From Devosia insulae DS-56 (GTDB taxonomy: Bacteria > Pseudomonadota > Alphaproteobacteria > Rhizobiales > Devosiaceae): a stretch of DNA of 36,850 nt. Of this stretch, positions 17,268 to 25,053 are shown in pieces (position 1 is the stretch's first letter; every line of letters starts with the position of its first letter). The stretch is taken from positions 1 to 36,850 of the forward strand of contig NZ_LAJE02000123.1 of NCBI RefSeq assembly GCF_000970465.2, read 5' to 3'. Below the pieces are notes generated by a model that did no database searches, was not told the DNA's origin, and was given only the letters and a program-made list of their open reading frames with translations. Position numbers and translations under genes: made by a program.

Positions 17268-17585
17268 CTATTTTAGGTCACCAAACTCTGCGCGCAGCCA
17301 GCGTTCCTGGTGCATCCGCTCGTGAAGGATGGATACGACGCCCACGTCACCGTCCCGCAACCGCCGCCAGTACACGAAGTGATGCTCGTAGCGGATGAAG
17401 AAGCCCTGCACCCCAAAAGACGCGGGTACGGCACGCGACCTGGTCCTGCCGTCGGCAAGCCCCTCGATCGCCTCGAAGAGCCCGGTCAGGTAGAGCTCCG
17501 CCTGCGCCTCGCCCCAGCGATCGGCCGTGAACTGGTAGATCTCGTCAAACCGGACCGACGCCGTTTCAAGGATGATGACCGCCAT
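17268..17585 (-). CDS. parE: RelE/ParE-family toxin
   Basis: The 105-residue protein has the ParE pattern: an N-terminal strand and helix pair (AVIILETASVRFDEIYQFTADRWGEAQAE, read in parts), the middle helix LYLTGLFEAIEGLADG, and the C-terminal strands GFFIRYEHHFVYWRRL and VGVVSILHERM. In ParE the fold typically inhibits DNA gyrase, whereas RelE members cut mRNA; the distinction cannot be made here. The stop of the antitoxin gene touches this ATG directly (TAGATG), which is the usual coupled antitoxin-toxin layout. It is convergent with ctrA across the ctrA terminator. Confidence 0.85.
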   Translation of the reverse strand: MAVIILETASVRFDEIYQFTADRWGEAQAELYLTGLFEAIEGLADGRTRSRAVPASFGVQGFFIRYEHHFVYWRRLRDGDVGVVSILHERMHQERWLRAEFGDLK

Positions 17586-17843
17586 CTACTCGCGCCGGTT
17601 CCGGGCCAGGACTTCCTCGAGCGTCACGCGAACGAACGCGCTGTCGGGAGCTGAGAACGCCAGCTGCAGCTCGGCCTTCAGCTTCTCGAACGCCTCGTTC
17701 TCCACCCGTTCCTTGTCGCGCCGGATCAAGTCGCGGACATACTCGCTGACATTCTCGTAGGACCCGGTTTCGCTGACATTCGAAGCGACAAACTCGCTGA
17801 GCTCTCCGCTGATCCGCACCGTCATCGTCGTTGTTCGGGCCAT
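17586..17843 (-). CDS. parD: ParD-like antitoxin
   Basis: The 85-residue protein has an N-terminal ribbon-helix-helix domain (ARTTTMTVRISGELSEFVAS, then SYENVSEYVRDLIRRDKERVE, about residues 2-52). The acidic, helical C-terminal part (FEKLKAELQLAFSAPDSAFV) would wrap the toxin. It binds both its own promoter and ParE. I prefer the ATG at 17843 because GGAGAG lies just upstream (5-10 nt); the ATG at 17855 is in frame but lacks a ribosome site. It is divergent from a phosphotransferase gene, with about 120 bp between starts that should contain the autoregulated promoter. Confidence 0.85.
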   Translation of the reverse strand: MARTTTMTVRISGELSEFVASNVSETGSYENVSEYVRDLIRRDKERVENEAFEKLKAELQLAFSAPDSAFVRVTLEEVLARNRRE

Positions 17844-17964
17844 GTCACTCTCCATCGCGTCTTCAAGATACGCAATATCGAAGACACTTCAAGGCCGGCG
17901 TACCAATGAGGACGAGCTCGCAATCGCCCTTGAGCTGCCAGCGGGCCAATGGCAGCCTCAGACC

Positions 17965-18885
17965 ATGAGCGAGATCGAATGGATAGCGCCGAACCCGACG
18001 GCCGTCACCGCAGCCCTCGCCAGCATCGGCGTCGCCATCGATCCGGCCGAGATCACTCTTCTCGCTCGCGACAATCGCTTCGTCGCCCGCCTGCCTTGCC
18101 ACCGGATCGCCTGGTTCCCCACCGATCAGCACGGCCTGCAGCGCCTCGCACGCGAGGCCCACGCCCTCGCCCTCATCGAACGCCACTGCAGCTTCCGCGC
18201 CCCACGCCTAACTCACCGCTCAGTGGCCGGCTGGCAGCTGCGTGAGGAAGTGCCGGGGACGGCCGACCCGTTCGCCACCTACCACCGGGTTCGCGACGAT
18301 CGACGCTTGGCCTCCCAGCTGGGTGGCAATCTCGGCCGCTTGCTGGCCGACCAGCACCTCGGCATCCCCTCGGCAGAGCTCGGCGACTGGCTGTTGCCGC
18401 GCCCGAGCTGGCCATCGCCACTGCCGCAGGTGGCGGCCGACCTGCCCCGCGTCACCAGCGATGGCGAGCTGATTGATCGCGCGCTGACTATCCTGGCCCG
18501 TAGCGAAACGGCTGAGTTGGAGATCACCGACCGGGTGCTCGCGCATACCGACTTCGGTTTCCACAACATGGTGGTGACCTCGGAAGGCGCCGTCGCTGGC
18601 GTGTTCGATTACGACGAGGCATCGCTGACCGACCGCCATTACGACTTCCGCTACCTGCTGCTCGATACCGAGGACGAGGCGCTGTTCACCGCCGCCGTCG
18701 AAGCCTACGAGGCCGCCGGCGGCCAGCCGATCGACCTGGGCCGCGTTCGCCTGCTCAACGCCGCCGCCGCCGTCGCCTTCCTCGCCTTGCGTGGCGACGC
18801 GGCACCGGAGGAGAAGCCGGCTGGCCGCACACTCGATGAAGACCTGCGCTGGGTTCGCATGGCGCTGGAGCGCGCTGGGTCCTAG
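17965..18885 (+). CDS. APH-type phosphotransferase family protein
   Basis: The 306-residue protein has the aminoglycoside phosphotransferase/choline kinase fold. The catalytic loop LAHTDFGFHNMVV places His194, Asp196 and Asn201 in the HxDxxxxN motif, and the metal-binding Asp follows in VAGVFDYDEAS. A hydrophobic nucleotide-pocket strand lies near residues 30-50, and a helical substrate cap comprises the rest. Members phosphorylate many small molecules, so no antibiotic role should be assumed. The reading frame is open back to 17842, but that part overlaps the antitoxin gene on the other strand; I chose the ATG at 17965 (MSEIEW). It appears to be a single-gene unit, followed by a hairpin at 18920. 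Confidence 0.8.
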   Translation: MSEIEWIAPNPTAVTAALASIGVAIDPAEITLLARDNRFVARLPCHRIAWFPTDQHGLQRLAREAHALALIERHCSFRAPRLTHRSVAGWQLREEVPGTADPFATYHRVRDDRRLASQLGGNLGRLLADQHLGIPSAELGDWLLPRPSWPSPLPQVAADLPRVTSDGELIDRALTILARSETAELEITDRVLAHTDFGFHNMVVTSEGAVAGVFDYDEASLTDRHYDFRYLLLDTEDEALFTAAVEAYEAAGGQPIDLGRVRLLNAAAAVAFLALRGDAAPEEKPAGRTLDEDLRWVRMALERAGS

Positions 18886-18919
18886 ATTGGTTGAGGGCAC
18901 TCAGGCGACCTCAATCACG

Positions 18920-18952
18920 GTGTCACCCCGGCGACCTTCGCCGGGGTGACAC
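18920..18952. repeat. Perfect 15-bp hairpin (repeat family B)
   Basis: GTGTCACCCCGGCGA, loop CCT, then the exact reverse complement. Its flanking tract TGTGGGTGGGG resembles the CAGTGGGTGG outside the right end of family A copy 2, so it may be a shortened relative of family A. It could help end transcription of the phosphotransferase gene, but no T-tract follows. Confidence 0.65.
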
Positions 18953-19074
18953 TGTGGGTGGGGAAAATAGGGGCACTGTCAGGCAACGTCTGGCAGTGCA
19001 CTCAGCCACCGCCGGCTAGCCCGCGCGCCGATGTCGCATCGTACGCCGCGACCCGCGTGCGCACATTGGGGCTC

Positions 19075-19563
19075 ATGCGCGCTCGTCCCTTTCAGCTGCC
19101 GCTCACCAGCCTTTTGCGCAAGCGCATCGGGCCGGGTGATTTCGTCGATTCTTATGCCGTCCCGCTCGCCGACCCTGATCTGACCCCGCTGCAACTGGCC
19201 GAGCGGCTGACCGTCATGCCGGGCTGGGTCAACGGCCTGCTCTGGCTGCGCAACGGGCTGGTCTCGCCGCTTGGACTGAAAACCGGCGCCGACGTACCTC
19301 CCGCGAACCCGGACCCAGGCGTCGGCGACTACGTGAGCTTCTTCAGGCTCGAGGAGCTGTCGCCCAACGAGGCGATCCTCGGCGAAGATGACCAGCATCT
19401 CGATTTCCGTGTTTCGGTGCTGAAGACCGCGGGCCCGCATCCGCTCGCCGCCATCTCTACCTGGGTGCACCCGCACCATCTGGGTGGCCGGCTCTACCTG
19501 CTCGGCGTGCTGCCGTTCCACAAGCTGATCATTCGCAGGATGCTCGCCAACGTCGCTGCTTGA
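19075..19563 (+). CDS. DUF2867-like protein
   Basis: The 162-residue protein matches the DUF2867 pattern: FVDSYAVPL near the N terminus, a middle LNGLLWLRN-like segment (VNGLLWLRNGLVSPLGLKTG), then DQHLDFRVSVL and TWVHPHHLGGRLYLLGVLPFHKLI near the end. The biochemical role of this family is not established to my knowledge. I took the ATG at 19075 (MRARPF) because the upstream in-frame stretch from 18946 begins inside the repeat hairpin's flank and lacks family similarity. It is 127 nt from the next gene on the same strand. Confidence 0.7.
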   Translation: MRARPFQLPLTSLLRKRIGPGDFVDSYAVPLADPDLTPLQLAERLTVMPGWVNGLLWLRNGLVSPLGLKTGADVPPANPDPGVGDYVSFFRLEELSPNEAILGEDDQHLDFRVSVLKTAGPHPLAAISTWVHPHHLGGRLYLLGVLPFHKLIIRRMLANVAA

Positions 19564-19689
19564 CCCGATGTATCCAGGCGTCGAGCGGCACGATCATCGG
19601 AAGTCATTTTCATCGATCGGTTGCCGAGTTGCTTGTTTCTGGCGCCGCGCCCCTACGAAACACCACCCGTTCGATGTACAACCTGCGCC

Positions 19690-21222
19690 ATGGACGAGGC
19701 ACAACATCGGTTCGGCCCATTTGTTCTGACACCGGGCCGTGAGTTGCGGCGCGACGGCCAGCCCGTTGCGCTCGGCCCGAAGGCGCTGATGATGCTCGAG
19801 ACCATGCTCGAGGCTGAGGGCGAGATCGTCACCAAGGCCGAGATGCTGGAGCGGGTCTGGCCCGGCGTGACGGTCGAGGAAGGCAATATCACCGTGCAGA
19901 TCGCCGCGCTGCGCAAGGAGCTCGGATCCCGCCCGGGCGGCGAGGAGTGGATCGTCACCGTGCCGCGGGTCGGCTATCGGCTGGTGCGGGGTCCTGTCCC
20001 CACCCCCGCCGAAGCGCCGCCCGCCGACGCCGGCGGCAAGCCTAGCGTCGCCGTGCTCCCCTTCGTCAACCTCAGTGGCGACGCGACGCGCGATTACTTC
20101 GCCGATGGCCTGGTCGAGGACCTGATCACCGCCCTCAGCCGCTTCAAGTCCTTCGCCGTCGTCTCGCGCTACTCGTCCTTTGCCTACCGGAACCGCGCCG
20201 CCGACATCCGCCAGGTCGCCCGCGAGCTCGGCGTCCGCTACCTGCTCGAAGGCAGCGTCCGACTCTCCGGCGAGCGGGTCCGCGTCACCGTGCAACTGGT
20301 CGACGCCGTCAGCGGCACGCACCTCTGGGCCTCGAGCTTTGATGGCGAGATGGGCCAGATCTTCGAGTTTCAGGACAAGATCACCGAGTCCGTCGTTGGC
20401 CTCGTCGAACCGCAGCTCCGCCGGGCCGAGATCGAGCGTACCCGGCGCCGCTGGCCCGACAACCCGCAGGCCTATGACCATTTCCTCCGCGCCCTGCCCT
20501 ATTTCACCTCACGCGATCCCGCCGATTACCTCACGGCGCTCGAGCACCTGGAGCGCGCCATCGGGCTCGAGCCCGATTACTCCGCGGCACTCGCCTACGC
20601 CTCCTGGAGCCTGGCGCGCCACGGCACCGTTGCGCTGACGCTGCTCACCCCAGAACGCGCCGCCCACTGCCTCGCGCTGGCACGGCAGGCGCTGCACTAT
20701 GGCGACGATGACCCGGTGGTGCTGGCCATCTGCAGCCACTCCCTGCTCAGCATCGGCCGGATGCGGGCCGAAGGCCTCGCTATGTCCGACCGAGCGCTGG
20801 CCGCCAACCCGCACAATGTCATCGTCCAGGTGCTGGGCGGCATCTGCAACATGCTGGCCGGCGATCCCCAGAAGGCCGAAGCCTGCTACAGGCGCGCCTA
20901 CGCCCTCAGCCCTGGCGCCCCGGAGGCCTATGAAAGCCTCGCCGGCATCGGCTTCGCCCGCTTCTTCATGCGCGATTTCGAAGGCGCGCTCGTCTGGCTC
21001 GGCCGCTCGCGCGCCACCCAGGTGGACTGGCCGCCCACCTACTGGATCCAGACCGCCGCCTACGCGCATCTTGGCCGGCTTGACGAGGCCCGCGCGACGC
21101 TGGCGCGCCTGCAGGGCTTTGCCCCTTACACCTCCATCGCTGGCGTCGAGACAGTGGCGCAGCGCTCCGATGAACGCTTCGAGCTGATCATCGATGGCCT
21201 CAGAAAGGCGGGCCTCACCTGA
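19690..21222 (+). CDS. Winged-helix transcriptional regulator with TPR-type C terminus
   Basis: The 510-residue protein combines three parts. Residues 1-100 form an OmpR/CadC-type winged helix (FGPFVLTPGRELRRDGQPVA, LGPKALMMLETML, ITVQIAALRKELG, VPRVGYRLV). Residues about 115-230 match the TolB-like domain of adenylate-cyclase-associated regulators (KPSVAVLPFVNLSGD, YFADGLVEDLITALSRF, RYLLEGSVRLSGERVRVTVQ). Residues about 250-505 are helical TPR-like repeats. No membrane segment or cyclase catalytic domain is present. This architecture is common in Hyphomicrobiales; targets are unknown. The ATG at 19690 (MDEAQHRFGPF) begins right at the DNA-binding domain. Confidence 0.85.
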   Translation: MDEAQHRFGPFVLTPGRELRRDGQPVALGPKALMMLETMLEAEGEIVTKAEMLERVWPGVTVEEGNITVQIAALRKELGSRPGGEEWIVTVPRVGYRLVRGPVPTPAEAPPADAGGKPSVAVLPFVNLSGDATRDYFADGLVEDLITALSRFKSFAVVSRYSSFAYRNRAADIRQVARELGVRYLLEGSVRLSGERVRVTVQLVDAVSGTHLWASSFDGEMGQIFEFQDKITESVVGLVEPQLRRAEIERTRRRWPDNPQAYDHFLRALPYFTSRDPADYLTALEHLERAIGLEPDYSAALAYASWSLARHGTVALTLLTPERAAHCLALARQALHYGDDDPVVLAICSHSLLSIGRMRAEGLAMSDRALAANPHNVIVQVLGGICNMLAGDPQKAEACYRRAYALSPGAPEAYESLAGIGFARFFMRDFEGALVWLGRSRATQVDWPPTYWIQTAAYAHLGRLDEARATLARLQGFAPYTSIAGVETVAQRSDERFELIIDGLRKAGLT

Positions 21223-21373
21223 ATCGCGTCGCGATCTCCCGGAGCGCTCCATGCGCTGGAGCAGCTTTGTGGGATTTAGAAACTCATTTGGAACTGCCTA
21301 AGGACCCAAAGCACGCTGATGGGCCAGGTTTGTCCTCACAGCGCCACCGGGCGCCAACTGAGGAGGTTCGAAA

Positions 21374-21586
21374 ATGGACATGCTGCTTGCCGCCACGGCC
21401 AATGCACTGGCCCGCCTGGCCCCTGCCACCGAACGCCGCCCGCTGACGCCTGCCGCCGAGGACAGCTACTACGCCCAGCACACCCTGAACGTCATCGTAC
21501 CGGTCTGGGTGCTCGGCTTGCTTGCCCTGCTCCGCGGCAGCCACCGCACGGTGCCCGGGCGCATCCGCGCCGCGCGCCACGCCTGA
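21374..21586 (+). CDS. Small membrane protein, unknown function
   Basis: The 70-residue protein has one likely membrane segment (TLNVIVPVWVLGLLALL, about residues 37-53) followed by a basic tail (RGSHRTVPGRIRAARHA). A strong ribosome binding site, GAGGAGG, lies 7 nt upstream of the ATG, which is the main evidence that it is translated. It stops 26 nt before the start of the sulfotransferase-like gene and is probably co-transcribed with it. No family was recognised. Confidence 0.6.
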   Translation: MDMLLAATANALARLAPATERRPLTPAAEDSYYAQHTLNVIVPVWVLGLLALLRGSHRTVPGRIRAARHA

Positions 21587-21612
21587 TAGACGCACATCAC
21601 GAGGGGATGGAA

Positions 21613-22245
21613 ATGACACTTGAGATCATCGGCCCGGGTTTCGGCCGCACCGGCACCAACTCGTTGAAGGTTGCTCTCGAGCACCTGGGATATGGTCCTG
21701 CCCACCACATGTTCGAGGTCCGCGACCACCCCGAGCAACTGCCTGGCTGGCAGGCACTGGCCGACGGGGGCCGCCCCGATTGGGATGCCCTGTTCCGCGG
21801 TTACCGCTCCCAGGTCGATTGGCCTGGCGCCCGCTACTGGCGCGAACTTGCCGACCACTACCCTGATGCCAAGGTGATCCTCACGGTGCGCGACGCCGAT
21901 GAGTGGTTCGATAGTGTCGAAGCCACCATTGCCAGGTTCATCGCCGGCCGTGGCAGCTACGACGATCCGCATGCCAACGGCATCGCCAACATGGCCAACA
22001 GGCTCATCGTCGACGGCGTTTTCGATGGGCGGATGTTCGAACGACCTTACGCCACGGCGTTGTTCAACGCCCATATCGCCGAGGTGCAAGCCACCATTCC
22101 CGCCTCGCGCCTCCTGACTTTCGATGTTCGCGAAGGTTGGGAGCCGCTCTGCGCTTTTCTGGCTCTGCCGGTGCCGGGAATCTCCTTCCCGCGGCTCAAC
22201 TCTTCCAAGCAGTTCCTTACCGAGGAATGGGCGGAAGAGGCCTAG
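21613..22245 (+). CDS. Sulfotransferase-like protein (Sulfotransfer_4 type)
   Basis: The 210-residue protein begins with a P-loop-like PAPS-binding motif, IIGPGFGRTGTNSLKVALEH (about residues 4-23), followed by LGYGPAHHMFEV, the typical start of this family. DAKVILTVRDADEWFDSV (about residues 88-105) corresponds to the 3'-phosphate binding region with Arg and Ser, and FDVREGWEPLCAFLALPVP is the conserved C-terminal stretch. It may transfer sulfate from PAPS to an unknown acceptor, though many members have untested activity. GAGGGG lies 7 nt upstream of the ATG at 21613; an ATG at 21607 is in frame but overlaps that site's spacing. Confidence 0.8.
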   Translation: MTLEIIGPGFGRTGTNSLKVALEHLGYGPAHHMFEVRDHPEQLPGWQALADGGRPDWDALFRGYRSQVDWPGARYWRELADHYPDAKVILTVRDADEWFDSVEATIARFIAGRGSYDDPHANGIANMANRLIVDGVFDGRMFERPYATALFNAHIAEVQATIPASRLLTFDVREGWEPLCAFLALPVPGISFPRLNSSKQFLTEEWAEEA

Positions 22246-22281
22246 ATCGTTCAAGGCGCTCCGCGGAGCGCGTCGCGCACG

Positions 22282-22662
22282 TCAGGCGACGCTGGCGCGC
22301 TCGGCAGCCGCTACGGTGAACTTGCCCTCGAGGTGGTCGCGGTCGAACGGCTTCATCATATAGTCGTCGACCCCGGCCTTCAGCGCCAGTGCGATCTGCC
22401 CGATATCGTTCTCGGTGACCATGTAGACCACCCGCGGCGTGTGCCCGCCGACATAGCCGCGCAGCAGCTTGAGGAATTCGAGCCCGTTCATCACCGGCAT
22501 CTGCCAGTCGAGCAGGATCGCGTCCGGCATTTCCTGGCGACACTTGTCGAAGGCTTCCTGCCCGTCCTCCGCCTCGTCGACGATGTAGTCGAGATCCTCC
22601 AGGATGCGGCGCGCGACTTTGCGCACCACGCTGGAATCATCGACCACGAGGCAGGATTTCAT
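22282..22662 (-). CDS. Single-domain response regulator (CheY-like)
   Basis: The 126 residues form one receiver domain and no output domain. The acidic pair is Asp8-Asp9 (CLVVDDSSVVRKVARRILE), the phosphoacceptor is Asp52 (AILLDWQMPVMNGLEFLKLL), and the conserved Lys lies in DDYMMKPFDRDHLEGKF near residue 104. Stand-alone receivers act as phosphate carriers or as protein-binding switches, for example on the flagellar motor. The family shape is CheY rather than DivK or CpdR. No chemotaxis genes are next to it. GGGAGAAG lies just upstream of the ATG. It is convergent with the sulfotransferase-like gene. Confidence 0.88.
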   Translation of the reverse strand: MKSCLVVDDSSVVRKVARRILEDLDYIVDEAEDGQEAFDKCRQEMPDAILLDWQMPVMNGLEFLKLLRGYVGGHTPRVVYMVTENDIGQIALALKAGVDDYMMKPFDRDHLEGKFTVAAAERASVA

Positions 22663-22949
22663 GACGCTTCTCCCAAGTCAGCGGAAACGCGAGGCCTTTC
22701 AAAAGCGCCTGCCTATCCACCGCACAACCCGCCATCGCCCTGGCCCATTTGCCGAAATGCTTCGGGCACGGACCGACCGACGCGTGTTGTTCGCCCACAC
22801 TATCCCTCCAAATGTCCCTACGAATGGTTAGCGAAACTTCAACCCTTCTCCGCATCGGCAAGTTTTTTGAGAGCAACGCCGGGCTTGCCTGCTTGAGCCG
22901 CGTGAACTGGCCCAGTAGCGCGCCTGCGCAAAACTTGCGCGGCTGAACT

Positions 22950-23570
22950 CTACTCGATCGCCGCGTAGGTCGGGGCCGGCACCCGCATTTCGATCGGCGC
23001 GTTCCAGTAGCTGGCGAAGGCCAGCATGTCGAAATAGCCATTGCCATCGACCCCGGGCCCCATCGCCGCATCGAGGAAAGCCGACATCATCTCGACGCTG
23101 ATATTGAGCTTGCCCAGGTACCAGCCGAAGATAGCGATGGTCTTGTCGTCGGGCCGGCCGACGCTGGCGCCCTGAATCGCCACCGGCAGGTGGTTGGAAA
23201 TCTCTACCCCCTCGTCAGCGATCATCTTGAGGCCGGAGATCCAGATATAGGCGCAGGCCGAGAGACAGGTGCCCACGGCGTGCGTCCTGAGGTAGCGCTC
23301 ATGGATGATCACGCCGATCCGCACCGCGCTCAGCATATCGCCGCCCGGTCCTTCCAGCTCGATGATCCGCGGCTCGTGCTCACGCACTTCGGCGAGGAAG
23401 ATCGCCCCATCCATGGAGGTGATCCGCCCCGAAAGCCGCATCACCACCTCGTCGCGCTCGTTCGTCCGATAACTGTACTCGGCCGCACCTGCTCCTGAGA
23501 CATGCCCCGCGCCGAACGCCATAAGACCGGCAAGCAGCAACGCACGGCAACGATTCCACCTGTTGCGCAT
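22950..23570 (-). CDS. Exported ClpP-fold protein (COG3904-like)
   Basis: The 206-residue protein has a signal peptide (residues 1-30, CRALLLAGLMAFGAGHVSGAGA). A ClpP/crotonase-like core follows, with MRLSGRI, IIELEGPGGDMLSAVRIG and THAVGTCLSACAYIWISG. In ClpP-type enzymes the nucleophilic Ser sits in a similar turn; here the turn is TCLSACA and a full catalytic triad cannot be confirmed. COG3904-type proteins are annotated as predicted periplasmic proteins of unknown function. I chose the ATG at 23570 because AGGGAA lies 8 nt upstream and it starts directly at the signal peptide. It is divergent from the LuxR-type gene. Confidence 0.75.
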   Translation of the reverse strand: MRNRWNRCRALLLAGLMAFGAGHVSGAGAAEYSYRTNERDEVVMRLSGRITSMDGAIFLAEVREHEPRIIELEGPGGDMLSAVRIGVIIHERYLRTHAVGTCLSACAYIWISGLKMIADEGVEISNHLPVAIQGASVGRPDDKTIAIFGWYLGKLNISVEMMSAFLDAAMGPGVDGNGYFDMLAFASYWNAPIEMRVPAPTYAAIE

Positions 23571-23836
23571 CAGTCCATTCCCTGCGAATGCCGCCCGCCG
23601 ACGATCACCGAGATATCGCGCAAGCGCATCACCCGAATGGGGCATTACCGGCAGAAAACAACTGTGCTATGAAGACATTCGTCGATCCAGCCGCGCTTTT
23701 GGCCGTATTTCACTCCCGCTATTCGCATCAAATTCAATTCATGCCGAAAATTTCTGGCGGTCATATTTCGGTATCCTCCAGAATGACTGGGCGCGCTGAT
23801 CGACAAGGATGCGGATTGCATGATCGTGACTCGAAA

Positions 23837-23874
23837 TTGAAATCGATTACACGAGTTGTGAAATCGATTACACA
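23837..23874. promoter_or_regulatory. Tandem operator-like sites upstream of the LuxR-type gene
   Basis: GAAATCGATTACAC occurs at 23839-23852 and again at 23860-23873, exactly 21 bp apart. The second copy extends into a near-perfect palindrome, TGTGAAATCGATTACACA (23857-23874). The central AATCGATT with a CG dyad is the style of LacI/GalR-family operators. Two helical turns between sites suggest cooperative binding on one DNA face. They lie about 100 bp before the chosen LuxR gene start. Confidence 0.5.
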
Positions 23875-23953
23875 ATCGCCGGCAAGTATTTCCATGCGAC
23901 GCCACACCCGCATCCCAACCGATGGTGTGGCAACGCCGCGCGCCGGACGCGCC

Positions 23954-25051
23954 ATGAATGCCCCCGCCGAATTGATCGATCTGATCTATGAGGCGGCAGC
24001 CGTGCCCGAGCTATGGCCTACCGTGCTGTTGCAGCTGTGCGGTATGGCCGGGGCACACGCCGGGGCATTGACCTCCATGGATGCGTCCGGCCTCGCCGGC
24101 TACCTCGCGACCGACACCTACGAAGCGGCCTATCGGGATTACTGGGAGCACGGTAACGCCGTCGAGAACGTGCGGCTCGGGCGCTCGCTGCGCGACTATC
24201 CGATGGCCTTCTCATCCGACCTCGAACTCTGCTCCGAGGCGGAACTGGCCACCGACCCGCTCTATCTCCGCTTCCTCCGCCCGCACGGGCTGGAATGGAC
24301 CGCCGGCACGGTCATCCCGGTACCGAGCGGCGACATGCTGGTGTTCGACCTCGCCACCCGGGCCGGCGCCGGGCGGTTCGATCGCGAGGCGATGGCGCTG
24401 CTCGATCGCATTCGCCCGCATCTCGCCCGCGCCGCCCTGCTGTCGCACCGGCTTGGCCGCCGCGTCGCGGCCAATCAGGCCGCGGCTATGCAACTGGTGG
24501 GGCTGCCCTCTGCCGTCTGGGGCCACGCGGGGCGGCTGCTCGCCGCCAACGATCTGTTCGAGGCGCTGGCGCCACGCGTGCAGTTCGCGGCATTCGGGCG
24601 CCTCGCCTTTACCGACCCGGAGGTCGATCGGCTGGCCCAGGCCGCGATGGCGTCCATCGGCTCGGAAGCCGAGCCGATGGTGCGCTCGATCCCTATCCAC
24701 GCGGCGCCCGACGCTGCGGCGCTGGTCGTCCACCTGCTGCCGGTGCGACGCGCCGGCGGCGATATCTTCGTTGCAGCCGAGGGGGTCATCGTCGTCACGC
24801 CGGTGGCAGCCCCGGCCGCACCGCTGACCCAGGTGCTGATGGGCCTGTTCGACCTGACCCCGGCCGAGGCCAAGGTGGCCCGCGGCATTGCCTCGGGGCT
24901 GGATGTGCAGCACCTCGCCGCAACACTCGCCCTGTCGCGCGAAACGGTGCGCAGCCAGCTCAAAGCCGTGCTGGCCAAGACCGGCACGCGCCGGCAGGCC
25001 GAACTGGGGTTGATGCTGTCAGGCGCCCGGCCGCTGCCGGGCGCGAAATGA
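23954..25051 (+). CDS. LuxR-type helix-turn-helix transcriptional regulator
   Basis: The 365-residue protein has a long N-terminal sensory region (residues 1-290). It includes IDLIYEAAAVPELWPTVLLQ and a PAS-like part with HRLGRRVAANQAAAMQLVG. A C-terminal LuxR-type helix-turn-helix follows (about 300-355, FDLTPAEAKVARGIASGLDV, HLAATLALSRETVRSQLKAV). No receiver domain or acyl-homoserine-lactone domain is evident, so the signal is unknown. The frame is open upstream to 23588, but the part before 23954 contains the tandem operator-like sites and A/T-rich DNA and looks non-coding; an ATG at 23894 is the alternative start. It is convergent with chpT, with 2 bp between stops. Confidence 0.83.
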   Translation: MNAPAELIDLIYEAAAVPELWPTVLLQLCGMAGAHAGALTSMDASGLAGYLATDTYEAAYRDYWEHGNAVENVRLGRSLRDYPMAFSSDLELCSEAELATDPLYLRFLRPHGLEWTAGTVIPVPSGDMLVFDLATRAGAGRFDREAMALLDRIRPHLARAALLSHRLGRRVAANQAAAMQLVGLPSAVWGHAGRLLAANDLFEALAPRVQFAAFGRLAFTDPEVDRLAQAAMASIGSEAEPMVRSIPIHAAPDAAALVVHLLPVRRAGGDIFVAAEGVIVVTPVAAPAAPLTQVLMGLFDLTPAEAKVARGIASGLDVQHLAATLALSRETVRSQLKAVLAKTGTRRQAELGLMLSGARPLPGAK

Positions 25052-25053
25052 TC

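Noticed and set aside
21290-21314. GGAAC before the small membrane protein as a sigma-EcfG promoter
   Set aside because: There is no CGTT at 16-17 bases; the bases there are GCAC/CACG.
23588-23953. Long N-terminal extension of the LuxR-type protein
   Set aside because: The stretch contains A/T-rich promoter-like DNA and the tandem operator-like sites; its translation shows no family similarity.
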